A stretch of 64,000 nucleotides of DNA from Alcanivorax sp. DSM 26293 (lineage in GTDB: Bacteria > Pseudomonadota > Gammaproteobacteria > Pseudomonadales > Alcanivoracaceae). The stretch lies in assembly GCF_900107995.1 (NCBI RefSeq), contig NZ_FNUM01000010.1, forward strand, positions 2,501 to 66,500, in the 5' to 3' direction. Both the position numbers and the translations under genes were made by a program. Shown in pieces: positions 11,854-19,210 of this stretch. The number at the start of each line of letters is the position of its first letter. The stretch's first letter is position 1. The notes beneath the pieces were generated by a model. That model worked only from the letters and a program-made list of their open reading frames with translations. It searched no databases and was not told the origin of the DNA.

Positions 11854-11996
11854 AAGTTTAACGTTCACCGTCGAAAAGCGCGGACCGCGCTTTTTGCTTT
11901 ATAAACACAAGAGGCCGCGCCCATAGCCTGGGCGCGGCCTCTTTGCTTTCAGGAACCCGCAGGGCTAACCGCTTTTCAAGGTTGAACGTTAAACGT
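11854..11996. repeat. Nested inverted repeat between bamD and nadE
   Basis: Outer arms 11854-11880 and 11970-11996 are imperfect reverse complements (about 22 of 27 positions; core GTTTAACGTTCA / TGAACGTTAAAC). Inside is a perfect 15-bp hairpin, AAGAGGCCGCGCCCA (11909-11923) / TGGGCGCGGCCTCTT (11929-11943). Its stem matches the inner hairpin of the element at 8684-8732, although the outer arms differ. The junction is convergent. Confidence 0.8.
11874..11895 (+). terminator. Terminator of bamD
   Basis: AAAAGCGCG-GAC-CGCGCTTTTT is a compact GC stem followed by a U-tract, 28 bp after the bamD stop. It overlaps the left outer arm of the larger palindrome, so alternative foldings compete. Confidence 0.7.
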
Positions 11997-12006
11997 CCAA
12001 CTATTT

Positions 12007-13632
12007 TTAGTCCCCAGGGCGCCAGCCATTGGTAATCGGGTAGCGCCGATCCTTGCCGAAGGCGCGACGGCTGACCCGGGGGCCCACGGCGGCCTGCCGC
12101 CGCTTGTATTCATTACGGTCGGTTAGCTTGACGACCCGATAGACATTCTCCCGGTCAAACCCATCCCGGATCACCGCTTCCGCACTCATATCCTGCTCCA
12201 CGTAGCGCTCGAGAATCGCATCCAGCTCGTCGTAATCCGGCAATGAATCACTGTCGACCTGATCCGGGGCCAGTTCGGCAGAAGGCGGGCGGGTGATCAC
12301 CCGTTCCGGGATAATTTCCACACCGGCTTGCTGGTTCCGCCAGTTTGCCAGGCGGTAAACCATGGTCTTGAAGACATCCTTGAGTACCGAGAAACCACCG
12401 GCCATATCGCCGTAGAGCGTGGCGTAACCCACCGCCATTTCGCTCTTGTTCCCGGTGGTCAGAACCACAGAACCGTTTTTGTTGGAAAGCGCCATCAGCA
12501 GGACTCCGCGGCAGCGGGCCTGCAGGTTCTCCTCGGTGGTATCTTTCTGCTGACCGGCGAATGCCTCACTGAGGATATCCATAAACCCATTGAACGCGGG
12601 CTCAATGGGCAGCACCCGGTAGTGCACCCGCAGGGTTTTGGCCTGTTTCTCCGCGTCCTCCAGGCTCATGGCCGAGGTGTAGCGGAACGGCATCATCACA
12701 GCCTCCACCCGCTCCGGGCCAAGCGCATCCACCGCCACAGCCAGGGTGAGTGCCGAATCAATGCCACCGGACAAGCCCAACAGGGCCCCCTTGAAACCGT
12801 TTTTGTTCACGTAGTCCCGGGTTGCCAGCACCAGGGCCTGATAAAGGCTCTCCTCCAGGCCGGGAAGCGGAAGCTGCTCCCCCATGGGCTCACAGTGTCC
12901 GTCTTGGCATTGCAGGTCCACCGGCACCAGAGCCTCGGCAAAGCTGGCAGCCTGTATACAGCGCCGCCCCTGGCTATCACAGACGAAGGAAGCACCGTCA
13001 AAGACCAGCTCGTCCTGCCCCCCCACCAGGTTGCAATACAGGATGGGCAGGCCGGTTTCACGGCTGCGGGCCTCTACCTGCTCAAGGCGCTCCTGGAACT
13101 TGTTGGCCCGGAAAGGTGAGGCGTTCAGATTAAGCACCAGATCCACATTCTGTTGCTGCAGCTGGGCGGCCGGCCCGCTGTGCCAGATGTCCTCGCAGAT
13201 AGTCAGGCCCAGGGTCCAGCCATCCAGCTCAAAAGTGCAGGCTTCGGAACCAGGCTGGAAATAGCGTTTTTCGTCGAACACCCGGTAGTTGGGCAGATGC
13301 TGCTTGAAATACTCATGACGGGGGCGACTCTCCCCCGGGAACATTACCCCGGCGGCATTTCGGCGCTGCCCATTCCGTACCGCAGGATAGCCGATCACCA
13401 CCGGCACACTGACCTGCTGCCCGATCGTTTCCAGGGCCGCATCCACGCGGCTGTTGAGACTGGGGCGCAACAGCAAATCCTCCGGGGGATAGCCGGTCAG
13501 CATCAGCTCCGGAAACAGCACCAGATCCGCACCCAGCAAACGACGAGCCTCGTCCGCCGCATCGATTACCCGTTGGGCATTGCCCTCAATGTCGCCCACC
13601 AGCGCATTCTGCTGGGCCATAATAATCCGCAT
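12007..13632 (-). CDS. nadE: Glutamine-dependent NAD+ synthase
   Basis: Final step of NAD synthesis: amidation of nicotinate adenine dinucleotide using ammonia drawn from glutamine. The 541-aa protein has an N-terminal nitrilase-type glutaminase domain (from MRIIMAQQNALVGDIEGNA; Glu, Lys and Cys triad region with YPPEDLLLRP and LTICEDIW). The C-terminal NAD-synthase domain carries the ATP pyrophosphatase P-loop LSGGIDSAL near residue 288, TTGNKSEMAVGY, and a C-terminal tail with RRYPITNGWRPGD. I chose ATG 13632 because the longer open frame would start inside a non-coding palindrome. It is a single gene convergent with bamD. Confidence 0.95.
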   Translation of the reverse strand: MRIIMAQQNALVGDIEGNAQRVIDAADEARRLLGADLVLFPELMLTGYPPEDLLLRPSLNSRVDAALETIGQQVSVPVVIGYPAVRNGQRRNAAGVMFPGESRPRHEYFKQHLPNYRVFDEKRYFQPGSEACTFELDGWTLGLTICEDIWHSGPAAQLQQQNVDLVLNLNASPFRANKFQERLEQVEARSRETGLPILYCNLVGGQDELVFDGASFVCDSQGRRCIQAASFAEALVPVDLQCQDGHCEPMGEQLPLPGLEESLYQALVLATRDYVNKNGFKGALLGLSGGIDSALTLAVAVDALGPERVEAVMMPFRYTSAMSLEDAEKQAKTLRVHYRVLPIEPAFNGFMDILSEAFAGQQKDTTEENLQARCRGVLLMALSNKNGSVVLTTGNKSEMAVGYATLYGDMAGGFSVLKDVFKTMVYRLANWRNQQAGVEIIPERVITRPPSAELAPDQVDSDSLPDYDELDAILERYVEQDMSAEAVIRDGFDRENVYRVVKLTDRNEYKRRQAAVGPRVSRRAFGKDRRYPITNGWRPGD

Positions 13633-13675
13633 GGTTAACCGGCCTTTCCTCAAGTGAGCGCTGATTGTACTCTTT

Positions 13676-13833
13676 AGAACCTGCTTGGGGTCTATACGCA
13701 GCCGCGCCGGAGGCAATTTTTTCGCCAGCCCGCGACTGTGATGTGTAGTCATTCTACATAAGCAATAGCCGTCGCGGGCTGGCGAAAAAAGCTCCCGGCC
13801 CTTCGGGTTGCCTATAGACCCCGAGCAGGCTCT
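13676..13833. repeat. Long dyad element between nadE and the pil regulatory genes
   Basis: A perfect 20-bp inner arm pair (TTTTTTCGCCAGCCCGCGAC at 13717-13736; GTCGCGGGCTGGCGAAAAAA at 13771-13790) is flanked by an outer pair, 13676-13696 and 13813-13833, matching at 19 of 21 positions (core TATAGACCCC). The 34-nt loop contains its own small hairpin, TGTAG-TCATT-CTACA (13744-13758). Overall dyad span is about 158 bp in a divergent intergenic region. Function unknown. Confidence 0.85.
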
Positions 13834-13879
13834 GAGCCGGCGACCTATGGACGCATCACGCTAAAACAAGGAGAACAAA

Positions 13880-14128
13880 ATGGGCCTGATACGCCTGCTG
13901 ATTATTGCCGCCCTGATCTATTTGGCCTGGCGAGTGGCAAAAAACCTGCTTTCGCAGGCCGGCAGCCGCAGCAATACCGGAACCGATGCGGATCGGGACG
14001 GTCAGGCCATGCTCAAATGCGCCCAGTGCGGCGTGCATGTCCCGGCCCCGGAAGCCTTTACGCATAATGGCCGACACTTCTGCTGCCAGGAGCACCAGCG
14101 CCTGTATCTGGAGCACCATGAGCGCTAG
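13880..14128 (+). CDS. PP0621-family small membrane-anchored Cys protein
   Basis: 82-aa protein. One N-terminal membrane helix (GLIRLLIIAALIYLAWRV) is followed by a linker and a small domain with CAQCGVHVP and FCCQEHQRLYL, i.e. a CxxC pair plus two adjacent Cys and a His, which suggests metal binding. A protein of this type commonly lies upstream of pilS in pseudomonads. AAGGAGAACAAA gives a strong ribosome-binding site for ATG 13880. The 3' end overlaps the pilS start by 11 nt, so the two are co-translated. Function unproven. Confidence 0.85.
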   Translation: MGLIRLLIIAALIYLAWRVAKNLLSQAGSRSNTGTDADRDGQAMLKCAQCGVHVPAPEAFTHNGRHFCCQEHQRLYLEHHER

Positions 14129-15674
14129 CCAGGGGTGGACACCCGCCCGTATCTATAACGTTTACCGGATTGCCATCGCCTGCAGCCTGATGCTGCTGCA
14201 TTTCGGGCCGGAAAAGCCCCTCATCGGCACCCATCTGCCACTCTTATTTGAAACGACACTCTTTGTCTATCTGGGGCTGACACTGGCGTCGGCCACCCTG
14301 GATTTCCGCGCTGAAAAGCGGGCCTACCCCGCTTGGGCGCAACCGGCTTCCCTGATTACCGATCTGACCATGCTCACCCTGGTGGTGCACGCCAGCGGAG
14401 GCCTGGAGGGCGGGCTGGCGGTTTTGCTGCTGGTCACCGTCGCCGCAGGCAATATTTTACTGCGTGGACGCCTGGGCTTTCTGATTGCCGCGCTCGCGAC
14501 TCTGTCGATGATGTTCGAGCAGTTTTATTTTTCCATCCAGGCCCTGTCTGAGTCGCCATTCCTGCTCACAGAATCAGGGTTGCTGGGTATCGCCTTTTTC
14601 ATGGTCTCGCTGATTATCCAGCAGATATCCCAGCGGCTGCAGCACAGTGAACGAATCGCACAGCGACAGCGGGTGGCCATTGAGCGCCTGGAAGCCCTGA
14701 ATCAACAGATTGTGCAGCGCATGCGCACCGGCGTGGTGGTATTCGACCAATCCTTACGGATCCTGATGGCGAATCAGGCCGCCAATAGTCTGTTTGGCAC
14801 ACCCATGCTGGGCAACCAGCTACCCAAGCAATTGGCTCACCGCTACCGTCGCTGGCTGGAAAACCCGCTACTGCCGCTGGCCACCTTGAGAACATCAGAA
14901 CAATCTCCCGTGCTCAGCCCACGCTTCGCGCCTTTGGAAACCGACCACGAGCTGCTCACCCTGCTCTTTCTGGAAGATAGCGCCCGGGTTGCCCAGGAAG
15001 CACAGCAGATGAATCTGGCCTCACTGGGGCGTCTCTCTGCCACGCTTGCCCACGAGATACGCAACCCGCTAAGCGCCATCAACCATGCCACCGAGCTGTT
15101 ACTCGATGGCAATGCCAGCGAGGAAGATCAGCATTTGCTCGGCATTATTCGCAATCATGTGGGCCGCGTGAATGGCATCATCCACGATGTGCTGGACCTG
15201 TCTCGCCGAGGACGAGGCCAGGCCGAGCGCTTCAGCCTGGCGCCATTCCTTGACGAGCTTATTGAACAATGGGCGTTACGGGGCTACAGCAACCAGCGCC
15301 TCAGCAAGGCCTGCCAATCGGAGGTGGAAGTCCGCTTTGACCGCAGCCAGCTGACCCAGGTAGTCGACAACCTGATTCGAAATGCATTTCAGCACGGCGG
15401 GGAGCACTGCAACGTGACTCTGGAATGTGGCAGCCATCAGCAGACCGGCTTACCCTGGCTCCGGATCCGGGATAACGGTAACGGCATCCCCCGGGAAACC
15501 GCTCAACACCTTTTTGAACCCTTCTATACCACGGCCAATGACGGCAATGGATTAGGCCTCTATCTTTGCCGGGAGCTCTGCCAGGCCAATCAGGCCGCCT
15601 TGGATCTTGAAGATAGCCCGAATGGGGCCAGCTTTGTGATAACCTTTGCTCACCCGCACCGACAATTCCAATAA
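14118..15674 (+). CDS. pilS: Two-component sensor histidine kinase PilS
   Basis: Membrane sensor that controls type IV pilin expression by phosphorylating PilR; in Pseudomonas it senses pilin levels in the membrane. The 518-aa protein has a hydrophobic N-terminal block (about residues 15-190, roughly six helices). A PAS-like segment follows (about 205-300, GVVVFDQSLRILMANQAANS), then HisKA with LAHEIRNPLSAI, phospho-acceptor His312, and an HATPase domain with NLIRNAFQHG, RDNGNGIP and GNGLGLYL. ATG 14118 has GGAG 5 nt upstream and overlaps the preceding gene by 11 nt; an earlier start in the same frame would lie wholly inside that gene. pilR follows after 12 bp. Confidence 0.95.
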   Translation: MSASQGWTPARIYNVYRIAIACSLMLLHFGPEKPLIGTHLPLLFETTLFVYLGLTLASATLDFRAEKRAYPAWAQPASLITDLTMLTLVVHASGGLEGGLAVLLLVTVAAGNILLRGRLGFLIAALATLSMMFEQFYFSIQALSESPFLLTESGLLGIAFFMVSLIIQQISQRLQHSERIAQRQRVAIERLEALNQQIVQRMRTGVVVFDQSLRILMANQAANSLFGTPMLGNQLPKQLAHRYRRWLENPLLPLATLRTSEQSPVLSPRFAPLETDHELLTLLFLEDSARVAQEAQQMNLASLGRLSATLAHEIRNPLSAINHATELLLDGNASEEDQHLLGIIRNHVGRVNGIIHDVLDLSRRGRGQAERFSLAPFLDELIEQWALRGYSNQRLSKACQSEVEVRFDRSQLTQVVDNLIRNAFQHGGEHCNVTLECGSHQQTGLPWLRIRDNGNGIPRETAQHLFEPFYTTANDGNGLGLYLCRELCQANQAALDLEDSPNGASFVITFAHPHRQFQ

Positions 15675-15686
15675 CACGATCTGATT

Positions 15687-17081
15687 ATGAGTGCTGACAC
15701 CCCACACATCCTGGTTGTTGACGACGAAGCAGATCTGCGCGAACTGCTGGTCATTACCATTGGCCGAATGAAGCTGAAAGCCACCGCCGCTGAATCCCTC
15801 GCCGCAGCCAAAAAAGCCCTTGATGAGCAGACATTCAACCTGTGTCTGACCGACATGAACCTGGGCGATGGCACCGGATTGGAGTTGATGCAGTATATTT
15901 CCCGTCACTGTCCCGAAATGCCCACCGCCGTGATTACGGCTTATGGCAGCATGGAAACAGCGACAGATGCCATGAAGTTCGGCGCCTATGATTTTATCGC
16001 CAAGCCCGTATCGCTGGATCGCCTGCGTCAGCTGATTGAAGATGGTCTGGGCATCAGCGAAGTGGAAGATCACCACGAGGAAGAAGACAGCCTGATCGGC
16101 GAAGCACCAAGCATGCAAGCCCTGAAAGCCCAGGTCCGCAAGCTTGCACGCAGCCAGGCCCCAATCTATATCAGTGGTGAATCCGGCAGCGGCAAAGAGC
16201 GCATTGCCCGACTGATACATAGCCTTGGCCCACGGCGCGAAAAACCCTTCGTGGCAGTCAACTGTGGTGCCATTCCCTCGGAATTGATGGAAAGCGAATT
16301 CTTTGGCCATCGCAAGGGGGCATTTACCGGTGCGGTGGAAGACCGAAAAGGTCTTTTTCGCGAAGCCGATGGCGGCACGCTTTTTCTTGACGAAGTTGCC
16401 GACCTCCCTCTCCACATGCAGGTCAAACTGCTGCGGGCCATTCAAGAAAAGTCTGTTCGTCCGGTAGGGGAAACCAAGGAGTTCCAGGTCAATTTGCGGA
16501 TTTTATGTGCCACTCACAAGGACCTTGCCCGTGAGATGGCAGAAGGCCGATTCCGGCAGGATCTGTTCTACCGCTTGAATGTAATTGAGGCTCACGTACC
16601 CGCATTACGCGAGAGACAAGAAGACATTCCTGCTCTGGTAAAACATATTCTTAACAGGCTAAGTCATGCTTGGGAGATTACCCCTCCCTCCATAACCGAT
16701 GCGGCCATGGACGTTTTGGCACAATACCCATTTCCTGGCAATGTCAGGGAGCTGGAAAACACGCTGGAACGTGCGCTTACCCTTTGCGATAGCAACACAA
16801 TCGATAGGGAACACCTCCATCTACAGGCGCACACTCAATCTACTCAGCCCGTGCATGCAACCCCAAACATCTCGCCATCGCAAAACCTGGCTGAGCGGGA
16901 TAGCAACCAACCTCTTGAAGATTTCCTGCAAGAGATAGAGAAAAAAGAAATTCTAAAAGCCTTGGATATAACCCATTGGAATCGAACCGCTGCAGCCAAA
17001 AAACTGGGTATGACATTTCGATCTTTACGTTATCGGCTGAAAAAACTGGAACTTGATAGAGACGAAGAAAGCAACGAATAA
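15687..17081 (+). CDS. pilR: Sigma-54-dependent response regulator PilR
   Basis: NtrC-family activator that, when phosphorylated by PilS, drives sigma-54 transcription of the major pilin gene (not in this window). 464 aa: receiver domain with Asp56 (LTDMNLGDG) and Lys in FIAKPVS; AAA+ domain with Walker A GESGSGKE at 164-171, the sigma-54 contact loop GAFTGA at 211-216 and GGTLFLDEVADLP; and a Fis-type helix-turn-helix at the C-terminus (NRTAAAKKLGMTFRSLRYRL). The last 52 nt overlap the 3' end of thiO on the opposite strand. Base composition becomes AT-richer in its last third, the start of the composition shift that covers the pilin cluster. Confidence 0.95.
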   Translation: MSADTPHILVVDDEADLRELLVITIGRMKLKATAAESLAAAKKALDEQTFNLCLTDMNLGDGTGLELMQYISRHCPEMPTAVITAYGSMETATDAMKFGAYDFIAKPVSLDRLRQLIEDGLGISEVEDHHEEEDSLIGEAPSMQALKAQVRKLARSQAPIYISGESGSGKERIARLIHSLGPRREKPFVAVNCGAIPSELMESEFFGHRKGAFTGAVEDRKGLFREADGGTLFLDEVADLPLHMQVKLLRAIQEKSVRPVGETKEFQVNLRILCATHKDLAREMAEGRFRQDLFYRLNVIEAHVPALRERQEDIPALVKHILNRLSHAWEITPPSITDAAMDVLAQYPFPGNVRELENTLERALTLCDSNTIDREHLHLQAHTQSTQPVHATPNISPSQNLAERDSNQPLEDFLQEIEKKEILKALDITHWNRTAAAKKLGMTFRSLRYRLKKLELDRDEESNE

Positions 17082-18136
17082 GCATCAGGATCGGTAAATG
17101 GTGTCTCCTGACACATCAACTGCACAACCAACTCAGCGCTGGCGGGTCCTGAAACCAAACCATTACGAAAATGGCCTGCCGACGAGAAAACCCCAGGCTG
17201 GCCGGGCACCCTCCCGATGTAAGGGAAATCTCTGGCACACCCCGGACGCACTCCGGCCCAGTGGTGCATGGGCTTGCGAGATTTCAAGACAGGCCAGAGA
17301 TATTCTGCCAACGACTCAAGCTGATAACGACCCGCCACAGTAGGGTAGGTTGTGTTGTCTCCCTTGCGCAGTGTGGAACCGACCAAAACTGCGCCATCGT
17401 TCCGGGGAATCAAATAGCCCCGCTCGGTAAGCATCACAGAAGGCACATCCCCGGGTTCCATTTGGTAAAGAAGCATTTCTCCTTTGGCTGGAAACAAGGG
17501 CAAATGCAAACCCATCGATCCCAGCAAAGCTTGCCCCCCCGCCCCTGCGCTGACCAACACCTGTTCTGCGGTCCAGCTCCTTCCGTCACTTGCGCACACA
17601 CTAACGGGTCCAGAAGAATGGCTTTTAATTTTATCCACCCGAGCCGTCTCAAAACGTACACCAAGACCAATCAGGTATTCACGTAACGCCTTAAGGAGAC
17701 CCGAATTGCGAATATTCCCCAGCGACGGGAAAAACAAACCATCCCCAGGGCCGGCTTCATGCATCAAATCAGTAGCTGAACACACCTTTACAGGCAGCCC
17801 CCAATGACTTGCCCAGGATGTGGCATAGGGTTTCTCGGATTCAGCCACTTCCACCCAAAGTCCACACCGGTTCATCAAGCGCCGGCCCAGCGCACCGCCT
17901 GGGTCTATCGCTTCCAGTATGGAATCAAAGCGTGAAAGGGAATCGATGGTAAGGCGGGTCATGGCATCGGAATAGCGCCAAGGGTACAAGGGAGCCAAAA
18001 TCCCTCCGCCGGCCCATGACGCAGAAGGACTGACGACAGGAAAGTCGATGATTGTTACAGATCGCTGACGCGTCGTAAGCTCCATCGCACTCAGAAGGCC
18101 GACAATTCCGCCACCCACAACAAGCACATCTGACAT
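17030..18136 (-). CDS. thiO: Glycine/D-amino-acid oxidase family flavoenzyme (ThiO-like)
   Basis: FAD-dependent oxidase of the DAO family; ThiO members oxidise glycine to the iminoacetate used for the thiazole of thiamine. The 368-aa protein has the N-terminal dinucleotide fold VLVVGGGIVGLLSAMEL and WAGGGILAPLYPW. The substrate/FAD region contains PAKGEMLLYQ, IPRNDGAVLVGST, HWAGVRPGCARDFPYIG and GHFRNGLVSGPASAELV. The same gene sits between pilR and fimT in Pseudomonas. The Ser-rich C-terminal tail (LLSSSLSSSSFFSR) is encoded antisense to the pilR end and may be a late acquisition. Substrate specificity cannot be read from sequence. Confidence 0.85.
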   Translation of the reverse strand: MSDVLVVGGGIVGLLSAMELTTRQRSVTIIDFPVVSPSASWAGGGILAPLYPWRYSDAMTRLTIDSLSRFDSILEAIDPGGALGRRLMNRCGLWVEVAESEKPYATSWASHWGLPVKVCSATDLMHEAGPGDGLFFPSLGNIRNSGLLKALREYLIGLGVRFETARVDKIKSHSSGPVSVCASDGRSWTAEQVLVSAGAGGQALLGSMGLHLPLFPAKGEMLLYQMEPGDVPSVMLTERGYLIPRNDGAVLVGSTLRKGDNTTYPTVAGRYQLESLAEYLWPVLKSRKPMHHWAGVRPGCARDFPYIGRVPGQPGVFSSAGHFRNGLVSGPASAELVVQLMCQETPFTDPDAYSLLSSSLSSSSFFSR

Positions 18137-18237
18137 GACAACTACCGGGTTTGACTCACATAAAGGGAAGCAACAGTAGCATAACAGCGCACCTGAATCC
18201 GCAATAGGCTCAGCCTAACAGTCAGCGGAGGGCGACA

Positions 18238-18762
18238 ATGCACATCAACCTCACTCAGCGCACCGGATTCAGACAACAAGGCTTTACTCTGCTTGAGATG
18301 ATTATTTGCCTTTCCATAGTGGTAATCATTTTAAGTATTGGCATGCATGCCTGGCAGGATATGATTCCCCGCTATCAAATCAGAACCGCTGCAGCCAATA
18401 TCCATAACTTGATTCAAAAAGCTCGATCCGATGCTATCTCGGACGGTAATCAGATGATTTGTGATGGTCAACGGGGCTGCTCATCCTTTGGGAAGACAAG
18501 ACTGCTTTGGATGGGTCATGACAGAAATCAGGACGGAAAACTCTCTGCCAGTGAAATCAAGGAATACTACCAACTTCCCACAGGAGCAAATCTGGTGTGG
18601 AAACGATTCAGAGGAAACCATTTGAAGTTTTACAACCGCGGAATCTCACGCTTTCAAAATGGCAGCTTCTACATCTGCAACCATAAAGCCGCCAGAAGAA
18701 TCGTGATGAACTGGATAGGCCGCTCCAGGGTAGAAACGGCCGCACCAGATGACTGTCTTTAG
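18238..18762 (+). CDS. fimT: Type IV pilus minor pseudopilin FimT (GspH family)
   Basis: Prepilin-like protein of 174 aa. The leader MHINLTQRTGFRQQG ends in Gly before the cleavage site FTLLEM, with Glu at mature position 5, and a hydrophobic helix follows (IICLSIVVIILSIGMHAW). The C-terminal domain is GspH/FimT-like with Cys residues in QMICDGQRGC and YICNH. In some bacteria FimT is the pilus protein that binds DNA during natural transformation. It is preceded by GGAGGGCGACA, a good ribosome-binding site. The 3' end overlaps pilE (opposite strand) by 4 nt, unlike the co-directional arrangement in Pseudomonas. Confidence 0.85.
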   Translation: MHINLTQRTGFRQQGFTLLEMIICLSIVVIILSIGMHAWQDMIPRYQIRTAAANIHNLIQKARSDAISDGNQMICDGQRGCSSFGKTRLLWMGHDRNQDGKLSASEIKEYYQLPTGANLVWKRFRGNHLKFYNRGISRFQNGSFYICNHKAARRIVMNWIGRSRVETAAPDDCL

Positions 18763-19208
18763 TGTTCTTTCCAGGAAGGGTCAGTACCAATGGTGCATGA
18801 GCCTTTCTTAATACAGGTCTGACCTTCACTGTTAATTTTCATCACCCCTGTGTTCGACATCACGCCGCTTTTCGGTGATGCGCTGATCTCGTATTGCTGA
18901 TCACCCGCACCCGACACTGTGATGCTCACATTGTAATACTCGCTATTTGCCAGCAGAGGTGAGAAATCAGCCAGCTTGGTATTGGCCCCTTTGTAGGAAA
19001 AATTCTTCGCTCTATAACGCTCAAGAGCACCAGCAAGCCCCATTATCTCGCCTTGCGTTTCTGCTTGGCGGGTATCCTGAACATAACGCGTGTACCCGGG
19101 ATAGGCGATAGCGGCCAAAATGGTCACTATCGCCACCACAACCATCAGCTCCACCAGAGTGAAGCCCTTTTGGCTGCGGCAAGGACTTGTTAATCCGGCC
19201 TGCTTCAT
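18759..19208 (-). CDS. pilE: Type IV pilin-like minor pilin PilE
   Basis: 149-aa minor pilin. The leader ends CRSQKG before FTLVELM (Glu at mature position 5), followed by the helix VVVAIVTILAAIAYPGYTRYV. The globular part has two Cys near the end (GQTCIKKGSC), the usual D-region disulphide. Minor pilins prime assembly at the inner-membrane platform and carry PilY1. I chose ATG 19208: GGAGGG lies 8 nt upstream and the start falls 2 bp after the pilY1 stop (TGAGGATG); a TTG two codons earlier is possible but weaker. It is the last gene of the fimU-pilVWXY1E operon. Confidence 0.9.
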   Translation of the reverse strand: MKQAGLTSPCRSQKGFTLVELMVVVAIVTILAAIAYPGYTRYVQDTRQAETQGEIMGLAGALERYRAKNFSYKGANTKLADFSPLLANSEYYNVSITVSGAGDQQYEISASPKSGVMSNTGVMKINSEGQTCIKKGSCTIGTDPSWKEH

Positions 19209-19210
19209 CC

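Noticed and set aside
13633-13752. Longer nadE N-terminus
   Set aside because: The extension is encoded by the palindromic element and does not resemble NadE proteins, which begin at MRIIMAQ.
13986-14117. Earlier start for pilS
   Set aside because: It would lie inside the PP0621-family gene in another frame, and the added residues are not PilS-like.
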